From positions 3,968,001 through 4,032,000 of the forward strand of contig JBLDXI010000001.1 in assembly GCA_047495785.1 (NCBI GenBank): 64,000 bases of DNA, given 5' to 3'. Source of the DNA: Lepidodermella squamata. Taxonomy: Eukaryota; Gastrotricha. The notes under the pieces are model-generated. The model worked only from the letters and a program-made list of their open reading frames with translations. It made no database searches and had not been told where the DNA came from. Shown here piece by piece: positions 23,326 through 33,596 of this stretch; the stretch's first letter is position 1, and every line of letters starts with the position of its first letter. The translations under genes and the position numbers were made by a program.

Positions 23326-26300
23326 TCATTGTATCTCGTGTTGATTTTCCAGTAATTTTGAGTCTGAAACACACTTTTTAGCCGGTTCATGCCGTTTTGC
23401 TGGTCCGGTTTTAGCCCCACCACTAGCCGGTCTTTGCTGGTTAGCAGCCGTGTTAGATCGACTCGGTGGTTGAAAAGTCTCGCGGATAACTTGCAGCGTT
23501 TTCTTATTAAGGACATACGTGTAAAAAATGAAAACGCCTTGAAGACCGTTCAGTATAACGAAGCCGTACCATAAGACCAGCCCGACGCCATATTCGTCCG
23601 GTATAAAGGGTGCTATACAGCCGAGAAGCCACGTCAGTCCCATCATTAGAGCCATTTTAGCGTAGATTCCTAACCGGCGGATGTACTTTGCCCTCTTCTC
23701 CTCACGTTTCTTCTTCTTATCAACTTCGTTAAGTTTCGCTGTAGAAGCTGAATCATGAGCCATCCCGCGAAATGAGTTAGCCTTGATCTGTCTAGCGATT
23801 AAGATGAAGAAGACAATGTCGATGATGAGAGCCGTAACAACAGGGCATACGAAAAATATCAATAGAGCATTAGGATCTGAGATCCAGCAGACAAATTCGG
23901 CATAGCGAGGGGATATGTCGCTATCTGGGGCGGATTGATCAACTACTACAGCAGTAAGGACTATGATCAAAGGAATCGCGAGGCTAACCCCCGAGAGAAG
24001 GTAGAGCCTCTTCGACGACTCCTGGTGCTGTCCTGGGACTGAGCTTTGCCGCACTGAGTACCATAAATCGATGTATAAAGCAGAGGCTAGGCAAAATGTT
24101 GCCAGATAGCTGAAGTGTAGCGTAGTCCCAATGATGTTACAAGCGGCTTCTTTCCATTTCGGAGATCGGAAACAATTCTCTTCATAAGTAGGCTCCAACT
24201 TGTGCCTAGGCTTAATGATAGTCACGTCTACGTAGATATTGATAAGGACCATAATCATTCCTAAGCAAAGGAAGCATGATAGTAACATAACTAACTTCGT
24301 CGGACGATTTCTCAACTTCGGGAAGGCCGTTAGTATGGCAATCACAGCAATTAAACAAAATAAAGACACCCAAATACTGATAGATCCGACAAGACTCAAG
24401 AAGTCATCGCTTCGGGGTATGATGCTTTGAGTTAAGGATGATTCAGACGAGTAAGAAGCAGATTTGCGAAAAATTTCGCATAGACATGGATGTGAAACTT
24501 GGAAGGTCTCTGTCATGAAGCTGTAACGAAAGCATTGGCTCTCAAGAATGAAATCCGGCTCATTTTCCTTAGCTAAGACAACAGAGGTTCCATTAACAGT
24601 TTGTTCCTGGCGCAGTAAGAAGAAACTGCGACTGAAGTCCAGCCATTCAACTTCCGTCTGGTCCATAAGTTGAGTCATTTGGGGAAGATAGAAAGAATGA
24701 AATGCTGAGCTGAATTGAATTCCAATGGTGATGTCGCCTGCCGCGCGTCTGACGCAAATTTTCCAGCGTTCGATGAAAATTTCTTGCCGACCACCGCTGC
24801 ATCTCCCACCGCCGTGATGTCTCGCGATCGCCTCTTCCGCTGCCACCAATTTGAATAAGTCGAACATATAGCGATAGCTGAAATCTGACCGTTGCATGCG
24901 GTGGATGAAGGATTGAGCTTCACTGAGGCCTGGGAATTGTTTTGAAATGACGAATTCGCCTGAAAAAGAATAAATTTCACGGTTGAATGGTTCCGTACTC
25001 TACCTAAGCCTTCCCGCAATAGCATTTGATACATTCATACTACCTAGTGATAATGTTGTTTTGGTGCCTAGTTTTTGCCCTGTTTGCTGCGAGTTATGGC
25101 AATAGTGAGGTGGAACAGGCGAATAGAATGGCTGCTGAATTCAAAAGAAGGCTTATGGAGCAAATGAGACCCTCATCGCCGAGTACCATCACTAGTTCGA
25201 CCAGTCTATGGACATCAACTTCGTTACCTACTACTACACGAAAGCTAAATCGAGGGGTAATATCTCCCACGGATTACAAAGAGTTGTTGCAGAAAATGTT
25301 GGCTCCTCGACAGGTCACTTCTTCATTGCAGCCAACAACCCAACAAACGACAACGACAACAGATGCAACATTCCCAACTACAATTCTCCGGACATCAACC
25401 GCGTTCTTTACAACGCGAAAGTTAAATGGAGGGATGTCTGCCAAGGATTACAAGGAGATGTTGCTAAAGATGTTAGCTTCTCGGCAGGTTACCACTTCAT
25501 TGCAGCCAACAACCCATCAAACGACTACGACAACGGCAGCACCATCCACAACTACAATATCACCTTTTGATGAGTTAAATATTGCCAGGCAGCTAGCTCA
25601 ACTTATGTCTGATCAATTTCGAGAAATCTACGAGCGCATGAGGAAAGCGAAAGAGGAAAGGAAAAATGTGAACAAAACTCACCTTGTTTAACGCAATTTA
25701 GATCAAGAATTTCGGAGCTAGTATCGTTTTTCAATTCTTGGCCACATTGCTGTGACAGTTCTTGATGATTGCTCGAACACATTCGATAAATAAAACCATC
25801 TTTGCCATGCGCCAGGCTTTTAGGCGTACCCTGGAGCTGATCCGTATCGCAAGGCGTAAATTTTCGGTCGGTCATGTTGAATTTTTCACACATGAACACT
25901 TCCTGCATGATCACGTCATCCGCAACTGGTAAACATATCGCTAGGGGTGAATTAACTCCCTCGATGGCGGAAATGTTCAGAGAGTAGTGGCAAAATATGT
26001 CCTCATCAGCGGTTGCATTGAGATCTTGTTGCAGCAGATCTACAGAGCCATTGCATTTCACGTTGATAGGAAGTGGCCTGATCCTAGCCATATTTAAGTC
26101 GTTTTGAAAACATTTCGCACAGCTCATGCTCGAGAAAACAAGACCAAGGTCTTGGTGGTAAACAGGGAGTCGCTCAATTATTTCGGAAGAATTTCTCCCA
26201 AAATAATTTGTAATCTCATCCACGTAACAAGCATCACATTCCGTCATAGCTTTATGAACATGGATGACGGAGCCTTTTGGATCACCCAAAGCTAACTCTT

Positions 26301-26637
26301 GGCATTTAGGTTGCAGTTTTGACCTCAATTTTGAGATATCGGACCAATCTTCGGTTCTTAAGGCGTTCTTGACGACTAATTGCGACATGCTGAGGGAGTC
26401 TGAACAGCAATCGCCGTAGAATGAGCAAAAGCCGGCGCAGGAGCATGCGCGGATAATTTTATTGCCGTCCCAGTTGACGGGAGTCAATATTGGAGGATCG
26501 CCGGAAGAGTAGGTCTCAAGCATCGAGGCGTAGTCACATGTTGCTTTGATACAGGTTGCAGACTGGTCTTCTGCCGTTAGGGCTGAATTTGAAAGCCCGA
26601 GAATAATTGCCAAAAATGGCAGCAATATTCTAATCAT
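23326..26637 (-). CDS. Secretin-like (family B2/Methuselah-type) seven-helix receptor with somatomedin-B-like ectodomain
   Basis: Exon 1 is 25683-26637 and exon 2 is 23326-24959; the 723 bp intron joins in phase 1 (CVKQ-GEFVIS) for 862 aa. The signal peptide is MIRILLPFLAIILGLSNSALTA. A Cys-rich segment ACSCAGFCSFYGDCCSD resembles a somatomedin-B domain, and the rest of the 480-residue ectodomain holds many paired Cys and N-glycosylation sites. The 7TM block starts near residue 485 (LVGSISIWVSLFCLIAVIAI) and shows the family features: conserved Cys before TM3 and in ECL2 (FVCWISDP), a basic third intracellular loop (KKKKREEKRAKYIRR), LMMGLTWLLG in TM6 and LNGLQGVFIFY in TM7. I do not see a canonical GPS cleavage motif. 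The Ser/Pro-rich tail is cytoplasmic. The ligand is unknown. The intron contains an opposite-strand gene. Confidence 0.85.
25053..25691 (+). CDS. Secreted Thr-rich protein nested in the receptor intron
   Basis: A single exon of 212 codons with ATG at 25053; the frame is open further upstream but without a better ATG. The signal peptide is MLFWCLVFALFAASYG. The body contains a tandem duplication of about 52 residues: TTRKLNRGVISPTDYKELLQ.. and TTRKLNGGMSAKDYKEMLLK.., each followed by KMLA(P/S)RQVT and SLQPTT then a poly-Thr tract likely to be O-glycosylated. The C-terminus is a charged helix (FREIYERMRKAKEERK). No family is recognised. It lies entirely within the intron of the minus-strand receptor except for its last bases, which overlap the receptor exon end at 25683. 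Repeated short cassettes between Thr-rich spacers could be a matrix protein or a peptide precursor; neither is shown. Confidence 0.68.
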   Translation: MLFWCLVFALFAASYGNSEVEQANRMAAEFKRRLMEQMRPSSPSTITSSTSLWTSTSLPTTTRKLNRGVISPTDYKELLQKMLAPRQVTSSLQPTTQQTTTTTDATFPTTILRTSTAFFTTRKLNGGMSAKDYKEMLLKMLASRQVTTSLQPTTHQTTTTTAAPSTTTISPFDELNIARQLAQLMSDQFREIYERMRKAKEERKNVNKTHLV

Positions 26638-27225
26638 GTATCAGTCCTAGAAAATTAATTTGGAAGCTGGAAGCACGAATTTTATTTTGATTTTGTTAAA
26701 TGTACATGATGTTGAAAATGACCTGGAAAACTGTACATAAATGACTGGGCTGGTATCGTCTCATTTATGATTGAAAGGAAAAGTATTTGATTTGAAGCAG
26801 TGCATCCTCTCTTGTTAGGGTCATTCACATTTGGCCCTATGTGAAGCTGCAGAAATATTACAAAAACCAGTTATAACTATAGCTATTGCAGTAGGAAAAA
26901 AATCTCCCCAGGTGCGCATTCATTTTTCTTCCCCTAGCACTTCAGCACACAAATGTGCGGGGAGCCAGAAAAAATAATGCATCTGGGGGAAGCGATTACG
27001 CCTTTCGGCCCCTCGTACAGAGGATTATTGATGGGGTATTTTCGTATGCGCTAAGCACCATGTTATGGCCTCATGAAGGGCTGTACTATGTGTTTATATA
27101 CGCATGATACAGCGATTGGAATGATTTATTATCTTTTAGATTCGAAGGTTACTGGCACAGATTAAAAATGGCGATAAAATCAGGTTTATTCAATGCGTAA
27201 TTGAAACTGAAATTCTGCTAATGAA
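26638..27225. other. Intergenic, no gene seen
   Basis: Upstream region of the receptor and 3' flank of the next minus-strand gene. GC-rich short inverted motifs appear near 26910-26995, but no RNA or protein gene is supported. Confidence 0.4.
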
Positions 27226-28806
27226 TCAACGCCTCGTGCTTCTCGATCGAGAAGTTCTCGAAGATGAGCTGGTAGATGATGTGAATGTTGTTCCACTAGA
27301 AGAAGAAGAAGAAGTCGTCCCGCTAGTTGATGAAGAACCGCTGCTTGATGATGTTGTTTCTGATGATGATCCTGATGTTGAAGTTGTACCAGTTCCCGTT
27401 GATCGTGATTCGCTTCTTCTGGTGTAGCTCGTGCGATCTCTTGTTTCCTCACCTTCGTACTCAGTGTAAGTACGCCCATCTTCATAATATGAGCCGGTAA
27501 CAGATCGAGGTCGAGGTTTCGGGCGTCTCGCTTGTTGTGAGCTATAGGTGTAAGTGCCAGAAGTGGATCCTTCATCACGCGAAGATCTGCTTTCACCCGA
27601 ATAATAACTGCTTCCAGTTCGGCTGCCATCCGTGTAATAGTAATAATAAGACGATGAGTAAGGAGTTCCTGAGTAATAGCTGTAATAATCGTCGTCATAA
27701 CTGTAATAGCTCGGATAGCTGTCATAGTAATAGGACGAAGACGGCGGCTTCTTCGAATCCTTATGGAACACAGGAAACCAAGCCGATTTAAGGGGCTTCA
27801 CGTTTTGACATGCCCTTTTAAAGTTTCGACCTGAGGAAATGCCACTTGAAGGCGGCGGGGGTGGGTAGCTCTTCTTCTGCAGAGTTGTGCTATCAAGTGG
27901 GTTCGATTCAACTGGAGGAATGTCGATGATTTCATCTCCAATAGGTAAAATATCCGGGGAGGGTGTCATTTGGGCTGCTTGAGCTGCCCGATGGTCGAGA
28001 ACCTTTTGCAGCTGTTCCCGGTTGTAAACAGCTGCTTTGTAGGCTTGAACTGCATTCTTCGTCACATCCGCAACTTGCGCGTTGGATAACAACCGCCTTC
28101 CGTAACCAAGTTTGTATTCATGTACTTTGAACACGATGTACGGCAGGTATAGGAAGAAAAGCACTATCCCTATAATTCAAAAAATCTTCCAAGTTAAACG
28201 TCTAAGTTTTGTAATATGAACCTTCAGTGATAGTGCAGAAACAGTATAGGACGAAAACCGCCTTTCTCCACTTGCTCCATTGATAGCTGTCCCATTCGTT
28301 CAGTATGTAACCTGTAGTCATTGGGAGTGTTAAAGGGACGGTAGTGACTCCGCCTATTGGCTGGGTAGGTGTCGGCTCCCATCTCGCTGTGGTCATGCCG
28401 TAGTAGAACGGGTAAGGGGTCGTGCGCTCGGCTCTGTAAATTCCTGGTGCTAAATCAATAGTCCCCGCAACATTGTTAGCCACTGCCAGGCCCGATATTA
28501 CCACAGATACTGCTAACCAGCAACCGCATCCAACTTCCTATAGGCATAAAATTTCAAGTTGTTATCAGCTTGGAAAATTTATAGACATCAAGAACAACCC
28601 AAGTCCAATAGCCGTCTCGTTTCTTGAAAAGCCGGCAGAATTCTACGATGCAGAATATAATTGATGTCACGGACCAAACAAAGTTGGCGCCTGATCTGTG
28701 GATAAATAAAGGACTGTAATCGGCAGCTTTCAATTGGCAAATGGCTGCTCCTAGCACCAGAAGTGCCGCAACTCCAATGAAAGTCAAGCATCGGTAATTT
28801 CGCGAA
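27226..28806 (-). CDS. Four-pass (MARVEL-like) membrane protein with Ser/Tyr-rich tail, 5' exon unresolved
   Basis: Visible exons on the minus strand: about 28587-28806, 28222-28537 and 27226-28169, with 49 and 52 bp introns in phases 0 and 1. Four hydrophobic helices occur: LTFIGVAALLVLGAAI, VTSIIFCIVEFCRLF, GCWLAVSVVISGLAVA and, split by an intron, VLYCFCTITEG-IVLFFLYLPYIVF. This spacing suits MARVEL or related tetraspan proteins, but no signature residue proves it. The 200-residue cytoplasmic tail is extreme in composition: Tyr/Ser runs (YYSYDDDYYSYY), an Arg-rich YTEYEGEETRDRTSYTRR segment, then a Ser/Thr/Gly tract. No in-frame ATG precedes the first helix, so a 5' coding exon must lie further upstream; 28806 is a possible acceptor position, not a start. 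Confidence 0.6.
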
Positions 28807-29699
28807 CTTGTGAACCAGTGAATGCTAGCGCGTTGAACTGATCGGGCGCGCTGTTGAAGAGAAATAAAACTAAAGGCATCAAAATTGAAAATGCTTCGTT
28901 ACGCGATAATTTCTGAGAAATGCATTTTTGAACAGCCGGTATTGAACTGGAACGTAGGGTGTTACGTGAGCTTGACTAACAATGTAGGTCATTTTCAAAT
29001 CTTAATTTATATCATTTGAAAATTGATGATAAGGATTGTCCCGGGCTAAAAACGAGCGCTTTAGAATACAACTTTCAAAAATATCGTTTACAAAGTGCGC
29101 GAGTTTAAAAGATGCACCCGCGAGCTGTGTTACTTTCTATTTACTTCTGTGTGGCAAGTATTGTATTATTATTATTTTTCCTGTAATAATAGCGGTCATG
29201 TTCAAGAACGTGCGCGACGACGGCTTTTGCTGAGCTTTGTTTACTGTCGGCAAAATTCATTGCTACCGGTATACGAGCGGCTCGCAAAATAAATTTCGCC
29301 GTCTGCGCACAATGTTTTGTTAAGCTGAAACACCAACGTTGAAACGGCACTACACGGCATTCAGCGTTCAGGACGCGAGTAACCGGCAATGAGTGGAAGT
29401 TGAGACTGAGAAATTACATTCCTCCACTGTAACTCTAAGATTTCCTTGTACCTGTCTGGCTAATAACATTATTGCCAGGAAAGTTGAAAGAGGATGCTAA
29501 AGGCAGCCTAATCTTTTCTGCGTTAATTACAAATGACAACAAATATTGACAAAACCGGAAAATCTCTCGTTCATTTCATCATAAGAAATCCGGTGATTAT
29601 ATACAACAAATAAGCCAATTAATTTAAAACATAAATCAACAATTAATCATTAACACCAGCGGATAGTCGCGCCAATCTGTTTATAATTCTTTGAAAGTG
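28807..29699. other. Intergenic, probably containing the missing first exon of the four-pass protein
   Basis: No gene can be assigned. Short open frames at 29036-29389 on both strands show no recognisable protein. The 5' exon and promoter of the minus-strand four-pass protein should lie here. Confidence 0.4.
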
Positions 29700-30579
29700 T
29701 TACAGCTCTTTTGTTTTCTTCGCCAATGCCTTTGCCTTGGCATCATTACTCTCATAGTACAGCTTCAGGTAAGCCAAGCGACGATTGAAGCGCCGATTTT
29801 CCACGGCACTAAGCAATTTATCGGTATTGGACGGAATGAAGCTTTCGTGTTCGACTTTTGGTAAGTTTCGTGGTCGGCTTCCGAATGTGCCATCCCAGGC
29901 GACGTGCCGATCCCGCTTCAGCTGATGTTCATACTGACCTGGACCAACCGTTTCGTCTGCAGTAGTTTCAACTTTGGCTAATCGAGCGCCATTATACAAG
30001 AAAGGGACATTTTTATGAGATGTTCGATGAATCTAGTAAGAAAACAGTACAAATGTAAAGATGCATGCAGTATAAATATAGGCATACCGTCACTGTATCG
30101 GGTATTTCATAAGCTCCAGGGCCAGGTATATTCTCTATCAGTTGAGCCTGAACTCTAGGCGCTGTTCGAGCGCCCAAACTATAACCTCTCTTGCTGACTG
30201 GTAGGTGTTCACTCTTGTAATTCATGGATGTTTTCTGCAGATAAGAAGATAAATGTAACAACAAGTCGATATAATACAAATTTAGTCTCCTTACTTCGTC
30301 AACATTATATTTGGCAGGCCCCAACTTCGGATCGCCATTCGCTGAAAGTCCGGCTCCGAATCGATCAACAGGAAGGTCTTCCGGGAAAATCAATCGCCGT
30401 TGTCCGGACTGAAACGCTACTTTCTTCTGGCGTTCGAGCTCTTTTTCCTCATCTAAGGTTAGAATAATAATCATGATGTACCATGTCAGGCCAGTATAAG
30501 GCAATTTACCTCGAAGAGACTTCATTTCAGCAACAGCAACGTCCCCTTTTAGCAGCAGCAGATCAAATCTGGTGAACAA
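29700..30579 (-). CDS. Pitchfork (PIFO/CIMAP3) homologue
   Basis: Exons on the minus strand: 30510-30579, 30295-30452, 30088-30234 and 29700-30032. Phases 1, 0 and 0 close a 235 aa frame. Landmarks match vertebrate Pitchfork in order: an early RRLIFPEDLPVDRFG block, PKLGPAKYN, SKRGYSLGARTAPR (vertebrate GYTLGARTA), two SHIPPO-type turns (PGPGAYEIPD and VGPGQYEH), GTFGSRP, and the ending NRRLAYLKLYYES (vertebrate NRVAYLSLYYN). The family is described as a ciliary microtubule-associated protein expressed during cilium assembly and in sperm. Its presence implies motile cilia or a flagellated sperm in this animal. The intron sequences are translated in the longer unspliced frame (for example after VNVDE) and give nonsense, which supports the splice model. 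Confidence 0.85.
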
Positions 30580-31240
30580 GCTTTGCTACGGAGCGCATGT
30601 TACTTCATGTATATCACGCTGTTGCTAGGAAAACGCGTCGTTACTATGCAAACATATAATGTGAAAATCGGCCCAAATAAGTATTTAAAGAGTTTATATA
30701 AAAATAAGTAACTTAATTTTCAAAATACGTAAATTACTCCGCGCGGCAAACCGCTTTTTTTGTTCGAAAATGCCGACCGATTCCCGATAGGTTTGCGATA
30801 GGTTTGCGGTTTTCATGATTAGCAATAAATTTCATCTAAGAAGAGCTTCTCTTTAGACATCTTTAGTGTCCTTTGGCTTGTTCTTGCAGATGGACTAGTC
30901 ATAGACACAGAAAGCTTATCGATCGCAACCATCGTTTCAACGTGCTCGTCGAGTTGCTTGATAAAGCAAGCGATTGGCCGTAGCTTACCCATTTCCATGA
31001 TTTCTCCAGAGATCTGGTCTTTCTTTCATAGATCAGGCTGGGTATCGCGTGTGAATTGGGGAAAATGGGGATTGTTATCCCTTCTCAATTCACTATGTTC
31101 AGATGAATGTTTTTCTCAGCTTTCAGGGCTCAATTCAGCTTTCATTAGTCGGAAATGTGAATCGGAAATCTTGAATGCAATCTATTTTCTGACTTCATAG
31201 ACACCATATAAAATGGATTGAACCGGACCAAAAATAAAAG
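30580..31240. other. Divergent intergenic region (shared promoter candidate)
   Basis: It separates the divergent starts of Pitchfork (30579, minus) and the unknown plus-strand gene (31241). No coding sequence seen. Confidence 0.4.
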
Positions 31241-33482
31241 ATGGAGCACGAGGCGACGTCATCAGCTGCTCTGCCACCAGTGGCTGGATCCTCCACTGAA
31301 TCAGCTGATAAGAAGGGGGCTTTTGCTTTTCCACCGCCCAAGACAACTCGTTTCGTGCGACCGATCCTCCTCTCTCAAATGTTGCAAGTTTCTGAGCCTG
31401 CAGAATCCGTTGCTGAAGCTTCATTGGAGTCCCCTGTGAATGATAATGACAAAACAACCGACGGTGTGGTGACCGCAAATCAACAACAAAACTCAAATTC
31501 TTCATACCTTATAGAGCCATATCTTCCGATTCGTCCTATGTTGGTTTCGAAGGTAACACTAAAGCAGGTCGTAATGTTTCCAGCTAAATAGCTTCGATGA
31601 TGTAGGAGAGACGTAAGGTCTCCGAGGAGGAATTCGGACTAATCAAAGTACAACAAGCCATTTCAGCATTCATCGGGGTATCAGTTTCAATGAAAAAAGT
31701 ATTAATTTATCTTATGTGTTAATTAACAGGCACCGAGAAATCAACTTCTCAAAGAACCTCGAAAGCGTACTCTGACTGCCCCGCCGTCTTCTAAATTACC
31801 AGGGAAACGTGGGCCGAAGAATGTGGGGGTGATATTGTCTGTCAATGGAGAAACAGCCCATGTGCCGGTAATTTCTCTTGCTGTTTACACACCCCAAAGA
31901 TTGATATCACTAATTATTCCAGGTTAATTGTCCTCAAGCACCAGAAGTCGATCTGACAGTAAATGAGGATCGAATTCCTGAGACTGAAATTCATATCCCT
32001 CACCCACCGTCAGTACAAAAGGGCCCTAAACCCGGCAAGCGGATGCAAGACATATTGCTAGATGATGTGAGAAAAGCTATCGATGCACTCAAAGATCGTA
32101 CTCAAAAGGACGCCGTCGAGCCTGCGATCAAGTTGAAAAATATTCTTACACCGTCGAAAAAAGTTTGTATCGTTTATGAATTCAGAGCAGCGCTTTATCA
32201 TTGTTTTTTTATCAGCCAAAACCTGCGGAAATACCGAGGGCACCTTCAATTGATCTGCCTGAGCCACATTCTATGCCTACCTCCTCTGCAAACTCACGAA
32301 TTTCTCTCAAAGTCTGTAATTTTATGGGTTCAATTACTTGAAACTTGAATTTCTTTTATAGCCTGTGATCATTGAACATGCGCCTAAAGTCGTACTCACC
32401 CCTGTGAAATCTCATCTGGAACTAGCGAAATCTCCTGTAAAATTAGTAATAGCGGTAATAAGATTTTTCGTCTAACATTGTTTGGAAAATTTATCTCCTT
32501 ATTTTAGAGAAATGATGTTGCAAAGAGCAGCGCAAAAGCAATTGACAAGTCGAGTTCAGCGCGAGCGCCTACTGACCTATTGGAAGGAGCTTCCGTTGTT
32601 ATCGATCCGAGAAATGAATCACCGAATCCATTCTCCACTGTCGAACCCGAAATGTTGCCTCAACTCGAAAATCAAGTGGCTAATATATTGGTTGAAATGA
32701 ATCAAAGCAGGTCAAATGCTGTAACCCCTATGAAAATTTCTGATCCAGTTGCTCAACCTGAAACTCCAGTTGTTGTTAAGAAGCACTTTCGATCGAGTTT
32801 TCTCTCGAAGTTGAATGAAATAGATCGGGCTAGGTTCATGCCAGGTGCTCCTAGGGTGAAAAAATCAGTGCCCTCGATTGCTGAGAAGCCTGCCTCGAAA
32901 CAACAACCCAAGTCGGCTGATTATTCAAAGCTGAGTACACGGGGCAAGAAAATTCGGCAAGTCTCGTATTTCAAACGAGAAGCCGATTTATTGTTGAAAA
33001 AGACCAAGTCGAATTTGTATAAGAAGTACCTTCAAGATTGCGAGGTTGAAGTGATGCAATTGAAGGTTTTATTCAAAAGCGGCCAAGATATTTCGATTAA
33101 AATTCCAGCTGGTAAAGCTGTTCAGCATTTCTCATCACGGGGTGTTCAAACTGTCGAATCTTCTTTCAAAAATAATTCCGAAGTTTGCCAGCAACAACCG
33201 TCGTCTTCCAACAATTATCAACCGCTGAATCGATCAGCCAATGTGCCATGGATTTTGAGCTCCGAAAGTGAGGATGATCGGTATGATGAATCTTCCCACG
33301 AGTCGGCGTCAAGCAACACTCGGCGGCCTGCTGATTTAGCGGTTTTTCGATCGAAAACTCAACGCTGGGGTCGAACTCAGCCAGCTATTTTGCGAAAGCC
33401 GCCTCAAACTGGTGGGAAGAATGGTCCGAGCTCAAGTGCCCAGCAAAATGGCGGCGAAAATGTCATTAACATTTTCTTATAA
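31241..33482 (+). CDS. Unrecognised disordered, Lys/Pro/Ser-rich protein, six exons
   Basis: Exons 31241-31552, 31730-31867, 31923-32162, 32216-32311, 32362-32454 and 32508-33482 are all divisible by three, so every intron is phase 0; the sum is 617 codons plus stop. There is no signal peptide or membrane helix. The protein is basic and low in hydrophobic residues, with recurring short motifs such as RPILLSQMLQ / RPMLVSK early, TPSKK / TPVKS in the middle, and a more structured segment RQVSYFKREADLLLKKTKSN...YLQDCEVEVMQLKVLF near residue 460. An acidic SSESEDDRYDESS patch follows. It looks like a nuclear or chromosome-associated scaffold, but no family is recognised. Two AATAAA signals lie 30-40 bp after the stop, and GEN1 starts 114 bp downstream. 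Exon skipping would keep frame for every internal exon. Confidence 0.7.
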
Positions 33483-33596
33483 ATTTGCTACCCAGTTTTT
33501 CAAGTTTTAATAATAAATGAATAAAATATTTACTTCGATTAATGATTTGAGATGTTTCTCAATTTTTTTTTTAGGGTTTTTTAGTCACCCTGTTAA

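Noticed and set aside
25026-25052. Upstream extension of the nested secreted gene
   Set aside because: Starts with TTG, not ATG, and would put charged residues before the signal peptide.
27186-27725. Minus-strand frame overlapping the four-pass protein tail
   Set aside because: Shifted reading of the Ser/Tyr-rich repeats; the chosen frame connects to the membrane helices by splicing.
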